The notes under the pieces were generated by a model. That model had not been told where the DNA came from and did not search any database. It saw only the letters and a program-made list of their open reading frames with translations. From CAYNFR01 sp964616755 (GTDB lineage: Bacteria; Bacteroidota; Bacteroidia; Chitinophagales; Saprospiraceae), in NCBI GenBank assembly GCA_964616755.1, contig CAZTSI010000082.1:1-11271 (forward strand): a DNA stretch of 11,271 nucleotides. The letters are read 5' to 3'. A program made the position numbers and the translations under genes. Shown here piece after piece: positions 7,411 to 11,271 of the stretch (position 1 is its first letter; the number at the start of each line of letters is the position of its first letter).

Positions 7411-8217
7411 ATGAAAATAAATACTTTTTTTGCACCTTGTCGTGTGCAATTTCTTGCCGTACTTGGTTCATTTTTCTTGTCAGTTCCATTGACTGTACAA
7501 AGCCAAGATGACTTCACAGGATTTTATCTCAATTTTGAAGAATCGGGCAGCGATGACGTTAATGTTGTCCTCGAAATGATAGGTGAAGACGAGGAGTTAC
7601 TTTATGATATTATAAACGAACTGAATGAATTTATAGAGTTGCCTGTGGCAGTGCCGATTACCTTCGTGGATTGTGGTGTTGCTAATGCTTTTTACAACTC
7701 TGAGACACAGAGCGTGATCATGTGTTATGAGATGATCATAGAAGCTTATAATGTTTACGTAGCTCTTGGGATGGAGGGAGAAGATCTCTCTATTGCCATT
7801 GCTAACCTTACATTTTCCATCATGTATCACGAAATTGGTCATGCCTTGGTCGACATTCTCGAGCTTCCCATTACAGGGCGCGAAGAAGATGCTGTGGATC
7901 AATTTTCGGTGGTGAGCTTATTAGTGTTTGAAGAATTAGGACAAGAGGCGTTGATTAATTTTGCGCAATTTTGGGGTGGTCTGGCCATGAGCAGCGAGAA
8001 TAATCTTGAGGATATGTCTTTTTGGGGAGAACACTCGTTGAGTTCGCAGCGTTTTTATGATATCTTATGTTTGGCATATGGATCTGATACAGAGAATCTA
8101 GGATTTTTGGTAGAGGGAGGAATGTTGCCAGAAGAAAGAGCGCAGCGCTGCCCATCAGAATTTGAACGAGTAGCCAATGCTTGGGCATCACTACTAGAGC
8201 CTTTTACACGAGATTAG
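7411..8217 (+). CDS. Secreted DUF4344 putative metallopeptidase
   Basis: A 268-residue exported protein. The signal peptide has Lys2 and Arg11 before a hydrophobic core (about 13-29), with likely cleavage around 30-32 (VQSQ). The mature part matches DUF4344, a family of predicted zinc metallopeptidases: MYHEIGHALVDIL (138-150) supplies His140, Glu141 and His144, and LPITGREEDAVDQF (152-165) carries acidic residues, one of which may be the third metal ligand. EHSLSSQRFYDILC (207-220) is a further family block. Four cysteines fall in two likely disulfide pairs, Cys88/Cys105 and Cys220/Cys247. The protein is strongly acidic, especially at 43-76. It has 179 bases upstream and 237 downstream, so it is probably transcribed alone. 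No substrate is known and activity is unproven. Confidence 0.88.
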   Translation: MKINTFFAPCRVQFLAVLGSFFLSVPLTVQSQDDFTGFYLNFEESGSDDVNVVLEMIGEDEELLYDIINELNEFIELPVAVPITFVDCGVANAFYNSETQSVIMCYEMIIEAYNVYVALGMEGEDLSIAIANLTFSIMYHEIGHALVDILELPITGREEDAVDQFSVVSLLVFEELGQEALINFAQFWGGLAMSSENNLEDMSFWGEHSLSSQRFYDILCLAYGSDTENLGFLVEGGMLPEERAQRCPSEFERVANAWASLLEPFTRD

Positions 8218-8399
8218 CCCTGCCGTAGCTTACCTTCATAGTTGCTCTTGATCCTTTAGCCTCTTAACTTTGAATCTCGATCAGGTTCAACAAGTGAAGA
8301 ACTATAGACGCTCGTAGGATGTAGTCTAAGTAACTAATGAAGCTATAGGTGCGGTGCATAAACACTTTTTATTACAATGAGAGAATAGATCGTCTGACA

Positions 8400-8430
8400 T
8401 TGTGTAAGATCTTGGAATAGCTATATCTTG
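8400..8430 (+). promoter_or_regulatory. Possible promoter of the HD-domain gene
   Basis: TTG at 8400-8402 and TATCTTG at 8424-8430, separated by 21 bases, fit the Bacteroidota -33/-7 pattern except for one missing T in the -7 box. The ATG follows 24 bases later at 8455. No Shine-Dalgarno sequence is visible. Confidence 0.4.
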
Positions 8431-8454
8431 TTATAATATAAACAAACGTATTCA

Positions 8455-9012
8455 ATGACACGTCAGGAAGCCAGAGACCTATTTGCTTCAATGACGACAG
8501 GTTACTCACTGTGTCGCCACGCACGGACGGTGGAATTAGTCATGGAGCACCTTGCCGTACATTTTAACCAAGATCAGGATCAATGGTCAATCACAGGCCT
8601 GCTCCATGATGCCGATTATGAAGCCAACCCAGATCGACATCCAGCTATTATTGTTGAAAAGCTCAACGAACTCGGGGAGCATATCATAGCCCATGCCATT
8701 GCTGGACATTATACAAAATGGAATGTACCACGAAATAGTCTGTTAGATAAAGCTATAGTAGCAGCAGATGAAATGACAGGTTTTGTAGTGGCCGCTGCGC
8801 TTATCCGACCCACAAGATTGGAGGGGCTAACGTCTACATCAGTTATGAAGAAATTTAAAACGGCCACTTTTGCCGCCACGGTAGATAGAGACGAATGTGT
8901 CAAAGGCGCAGAAATGATCGGCTTTACCCTGCCTGAACTCATCGAGCATATTATTCCCGTTTTACAGAGACATGCTGCCGAATTGGAGCTTGAAGCACCA
9001 GACAAATCCTAG
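8455..9012 (+). CDS. HD-domain hydrolase (COG2316-like)
   Basis: A 185-residue cytoplasmic protein with a single HD domain covering most of its length. Predicted metal ligands are His22 (LCRHARTVE), His51-Asp52 in LLHDADYE and Asp105 in AADEMTGF, with extra histidines at 80 and 85 (HAIAGHY). The order H...HD...D is that of metal-dependent phosphohydrolases. The sequence resembles the short stand-alone group often labelled HDIG-domain or predicted HD-superfamily hydrolase (COG2316), including the VVAAALIRPT and SVMKKFKTATFAATVDR blocks after the last ligand. Substrates of this group are not established; nucleotides or other phosphomonoesters are the default guess. It stands alone, with 237 bases upstream and 114 downstream. 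Confidence 0.88.
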   Translation: MTRQEARDLFASMTTGYSLCRHARTVELVMEHLAVHFNQDQDQWSITGLLHDADYEANPDRHPAIIVEKLNELGEHIIAHAIAGHYTKWNVPRNSLLDKAIVAADEMTGFVVAAALIRPTRLEGLTSTSVMKKFKTATFAATVDRDECVKGAEMIGFTLPELIEHIIPVLQRHAAELELEAPDKS

Positions 9013-9126
9013 AAAATAAATTTCTATACACGAAGATTCAAGTGATGAAATAATTGATAATTTTACTCAAGTTATATGTAATGTCAATAACCACTATTAT
9101 CCATCATCCAAAATTGCCTCACCACC

Positions 9127-9957
9127 ATGAAAGTTTTATTCCTTCTTTTCCTTCTATCTTGTTTGTCCTTACATGCCCAAAGGGTATCTGTATCACAAAT
9201 TTTTGAAGGTCGATCCACCTCTGTTGATAATAATTATAACAACCGAACAGAACTGACGCTAAACATCACTGGCGATGAGGTTCGTAGGCACAAATTTATT
9301 CGTATAGCCGCCATCACGAGCGCTGTAGATGATCAAGGATTTAACTTAATTGGGGAGGCTAGCAGTACAGAATTCACCAAATTGGAATCCAACGGTGCAA
9401 GTGTAGTTATCTATCTTCAAAATGCCTCTAGAAAAGCCGAAACTATTAAAGAAATTCAAGGCAATATTGAATTTTTCAGCCCTACCGTCGAAAATGGAGG
9501 TATCATCCGCGAGCCTTCATTCGCCAAAGGCACAAACAAAGACTTATTGCCCAAAATGACTGATATTCAAGTAGCCTATATTACTAAAGAATCCTATGAT
9601 AAAATCGTCAATGACCAAAAAGATGTACGCGAAGAAGAACTTAAAAAACAGCCAAAGGAGGTGCAAGAACTAGCGAATGCCCTTGGCGGTTTAGTTGATC
9701 TCCTAGCTTATAATGATTGGTCGTATCCACAAGTCAATCTTTTGATAACAGGAAATTCTGACAAGTTAATTAGTATCGATATCGAAAAACCTGATGGCAC
9801 AGTACTCTCTAACAACGGATACACCTATTATGGTGATGTAAAAACGTACTATTTTGAAGAAGAAATTCTACCCACCTACACATTAATTATGCACGTCAAA
9901 AGCGATAAAGCCATCAAGTCTATACCCTTTACCATAAAAGAAGTCCTGTTGCCTTAA
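9127..9957 (+). CDS. Exported protein of unknown function
   Basis: A 276-residue protein I do not recognise. It starts with a clear signal peptide: Lys2, a hydrophobic core at about 3-14 and likely cleavage after LHA at residue 17. Cys12 sits in LLSC, but the position before the serine is not lipobox-like, so lipidation is less likely. The first half (about 18-120) has alternating patterns suggesting a beta-sandwich. A charged helical stretch follows at about 155-195 (KIVNDQKDVREEELKKQPKE). The end (about 198-276) again looks beta-rich, with ISIDIEKPDGTVLSNNGYTYYG (about 215-236). No catalytic motif is visible. It could be a periplasmic binding or structural protein. It is probably monocistronic. 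Confidence 0.85.
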   Translation: MKVLFLLFLLSCLSLHAQRVSVSQIFEGRSTSVDNNYNNRTELTLNITGDEVRRHKFIRIAAITSAVDDQGFNLIGEASSTEFTKLESNGASVVIYLQNASRKAETIKEIQGNIEFFSPTVENGGIIREPSFAKGTNKDLLPKMTDIQVAYITKESYDKIVNDQKDVREEELKKQPKEVQELANALGGLVDLLAYNDWSYPQVNLLITGNSDKLISIDIEKPDGTVLSNNGYTYYGDVKTYYFEEEILPTYTLIMHVKSDKAIKSIPFTIKEVLLP

Positions 9958-10180
9958 TCAAATTGGCCATTGAACAACCGTAAAGGCTAATCGAGATAAT
10001 CAATCTACTAGAACCATTTAGCGCCTAACGCTTAAAACTCATTCCTGTTACCAAGGAGCAACACTTAGATTTAAAATTAGTCGTCGCTCATAAAATTGAA
10101 AGATGTACCCTCGAAGATGTAACTTTTAAGTGATAGTATAATGGAAGCGGTCTGAAGTTAATATACCATTTGGCTCACTA

Positions 10181-10196
10181 TACCTAATATTAGGTA
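10181..10196. repeat. 16-bp perfect palindrome with related dyads downstream
   Basis: TACCTAATATTAGGTA is a perfect palindrome. Its core CTAATATTA (10184-10192) recurs at 10206-10214, 22 bases on, inside the near-dyad CTAATATTATTAG (10206-10218). Another dyad, AGATAATATCT, overlaps at 10217-10227. Two related dyads about two helical turns apart look like a tandem operator upstream of the predicted DUF6607 promoter, although AT-rich sequence makes chance symmetry easier. Confidence 0.55.
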
Positions 10197-10262
10197 GTCT
10201 CACAACTAATATTATTAGATAATATCTCAAATTTAGTCATCAATTCAAAACATGTCCATTCA

Positions 10263-10270
10263 TAGTTTTG
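10263..10270 (+). promoter_or_regulatory. Predicted -7 promoter element for the DUF6607 gene
   Basis: TAGTTTTG fits the consensus TAnnTTTG exactly. It predicts a start near 10276 and a leader of about 80 bases. There is no TTG at the expected -33 position, which could mean dependence on an activator or a wrong call. Confidence 0.4.
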
Positions 10271-10277
10271 CGATTCA

Positions 10278-10324
10278 TTGTCGCAAGATTACCTCGTCTG
10301 CTGCAAGATTACCTCTTACGACAA
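10278..10324 (+). repeat. 13-bp tandem repeat framed by an inverted repeat in the DUF6607 leader
   Basis: GCAAGATTACCTC occurs at 10283-10295 and again at 10303-10315, an exact 20-base period. The pair is framed by inverted arms TTGTCGCAAG (10278-10287) and CTTACGACAA (10315-10324), which pair at nine of ten positions. If the -7 box at 10263-10270 is right, this would be the very 5' end of the transcript, where it could fold into a protective or regulatory stem-loop. Alternatively it is a double protein-binding site on DNA. Confidence 0.7.
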
Positions 10325-10356
10325 AAGATCGTTTCAAAGTATACACATAAAACAAC

Positions 10357-11271
10357 ATGAAAAGGACATTATATCTCAGTATCGCTCTGTTTTCTGCCCA
10401 AACTATATTTGCGCAATCTATCAAGAAACAGCAGGATCAAGAAGCAATTAAAGCAATGTGTGGTTGTTATGAAGTCACTTTTCAGTTTGCCGAAACCTTT
10501 CACTTTGTTAGCGATTCCCTCTATAAACCATCAGATACAAAATTCGATAAAGGTCTGGAATGGGCACAACTCATCATTAATGAAGACAACAAAATCTCCA
10601 TACAGCATTTATTGCAAGTTGGAAATCAATTGGAGCCGATGGTGGTAAAACATTGGCGTCAAGATTGGTTATATGAAAATAGATCATTGTATACATACAA
10701 TGCTAATAATAACTGGAAATATCAACAATTATCCGAAGATGAAGTCAAAGGGCAATGGACCCAAAAAGTATACCAAGTGGACGATAGTCCACGATATGAA
10801 GGAAGCGCCACGTGGATACACATTGATGGTAAGAGCTATTGGGAAAACACAGCCGACGCACCATTACCAAGACGCGAGTATACAACGAGAAGTGATTATA
10901 ATTTAATGAAACGTATTAATCGTCATGAATTAACAGAACAAGGCTGGGTGCACGAGCAAGACAATTCAAAAGTGATACGCGCATCGGGACAAAAGGATGT
11001 TCTTGTGGCGCAAGAAAAGGGCTACAATAATTATGTAAAAGTAGACGACAGCCGATGTTCCACGGCGGCTAATTGGTGGAAAGAAAATGAACAAAAGTGG
11101 TCCTTAGTTCGATTAAAATGGGCCGAGATTTACGCTCGAAATAAAGATCTCCGTCTAGAAGAAAAAGTAGATAACAAAGTACTATTTAAATATTTATTCG
11201 AAGACTCTTACAATACATATCTTAGATTCAAGTCACAAATGCAACTTTTGGGGGGATATTATGGGATAATA
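10357..11271 (+). CDS. DUF6607 family exported protein (3' end outside window)
   Basis: The frame is open from the ATG at 10357 to the last base, 305 codons without a stop, so the gene continues past the window. The N-terminus is a signal peptide: MKRT, a hydrophobic core at about 5-18 and likely cleavage after IFA (residue 19). The mature protein matches DUF6607, a Bacteroidota/Gammaproteobacteria family of unknown function. Family-typical blocks are AMCGCYEVTFQFAETF (33-48), KHWRQDWLYEN (98-108), KGQWTQKVYQVDDSPRYEGS (131-150), LPRREYTTRSDYN (170-182), NRHE (188-191) and GWVHEQDN (196-203). Cys35 and Cys37 form a CxC pair; Cys234 follows much later. High W/Y/E/D content suggests a lipocalin-like or other beta-rich envelope fold, but that is a guess. 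The gene is probably nearly complete here. Smaller open frames within it are out of frame and not genes. Confidence 0.9.
   Translation, partial: MKRTLYLSIALFSAQTIFAQSIKKQQDQEAIKAMCGCYEVTFQFAETFHFVSDSLYKPSDTKFDKGLEWAQLIINEDNKISIQHLLQVGNQLEPMVVKHWRQDWLYENRSLYTYNANNNWKYQQLSEDEVKGQWTQKVYQVDDSPRYEGSATWIHIDGKSYWENTADAPLPRREYTTRSDYNLMKRINRHELTEQGWVHEQDNSKVIRASGQKDVLVAQEKGYNNYVKVDDSRCSTAANWWKENEQKWSLVRLKWAEIYARNKDLRLEEKVDNKVLFKYLFEDSYNTYLRFKSQMQLLGGYYGII

Larger units (their letters stand above)
9958..10356. other. Long dyad-rich intergenic region before the DUF6607 gene
   Basis: This 399-base gap has no credible ORF. It contains: a weak bulged stem-loop TTTAGCG/CGCTTAAA at about 10017-10036 that might end the upstream transcript; the 8-bp repeat AAGATGTA at 10100-10107 and 10114-10121; AT-rich dyads at 10181-10227; a -7-like box at 10263-10270; and a direct repeat within an inverted repeat at 10278-10324. 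The last three are listed separately. The density of symmetric elements suggests regulated expression of the gene at 10357. Confidence 0.6.

Noticed and set aside
8269..8290. Short inverted repeat TTGAA/TTCAA between the DUF4344 and HD-domain genes.
   Set aside because: A five-base stem with an 11-base loop is expected by chance in a gap of this size.
10020..10034. Reverse complement AAGCGTTAGGC resembles the right core site of an integron attC element.
   Set aside because: I found no matching left core site at a suitable distance, no integrase and no cassette layout; it looks like chance.
10409..10906. Two short plus-strand open frames (10409-10648 and 10673-10906).
   Set aside because: Both are out of frame within the DUF6607 gene, whose own frame is open from 10357 to the window end and matches the family throughout.

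Overview
The window looks like ordinary chromosome from a member of the Bacteroidota, probably a free-living or marine Saprospiria/Cytophagia-like organism. The evidence is: moderate-to-low G+C; protein families typical of that phylum (DUF2853, DUF6607, a DUF4344 putative metallopeptidase); starts without a clear Shine-Dalgarno sequence; and several matches to the Bacteroidota -7 promoter consensus TAnnTTTG. I see no tRNA, rRNA, CRISPR array, transposase, integrase or phage gene.

Left part (1-1351): about 560 bases without a convincing gene, holding a striking perfect 36-bp palindrome (112-147). Two minus-strand genes follow: a small four-helix membrane protein (563-895) and a DUF2853 protein (1013-1351). 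Middle (1484-3599): two plus-strand genes, a MOSC-domain protein of the YcbX/mARC type and a BaiN/YhiN (HI0933)-type flavoprotein. Next (3755-7231) is a likely operon of two tandem M20 amidohydrolase paralogs followed 7 bases later by a short-chain dehydrogenase. The first amidohydrolase has an ordinary signal peptide and the second a lipoprotein signal.

Right part (7411-11271): four separately spaced plus-strand genes, namely a secreted DUF4344 HExxH protein, a cytoplasmic HD-domain hydrolase, an uncharacterised exported protein, and a DUF6607 protein cut by the window end. The DUF6607 gene starts at 10357 and runs to the last base without a stop. Its 399-base upstream gap is rich in dyads and contains a 13-bp direct repeat with 20-bp period inside an inverted repeat.

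Functionally, the coherent unit is the amidohydrolase pair plus dehydrogenase, suggesting cell-envelope hydrolysis of N-acyl amino acids or similar amides with cytoplasmic oxidation or reduction of a product. That link is inference. I found no clear new multi-gene system. The most notable items are the nested palindrome at 112-147, the DUF6607 leader structures, and the differently localised amidohydrolase duplicates.
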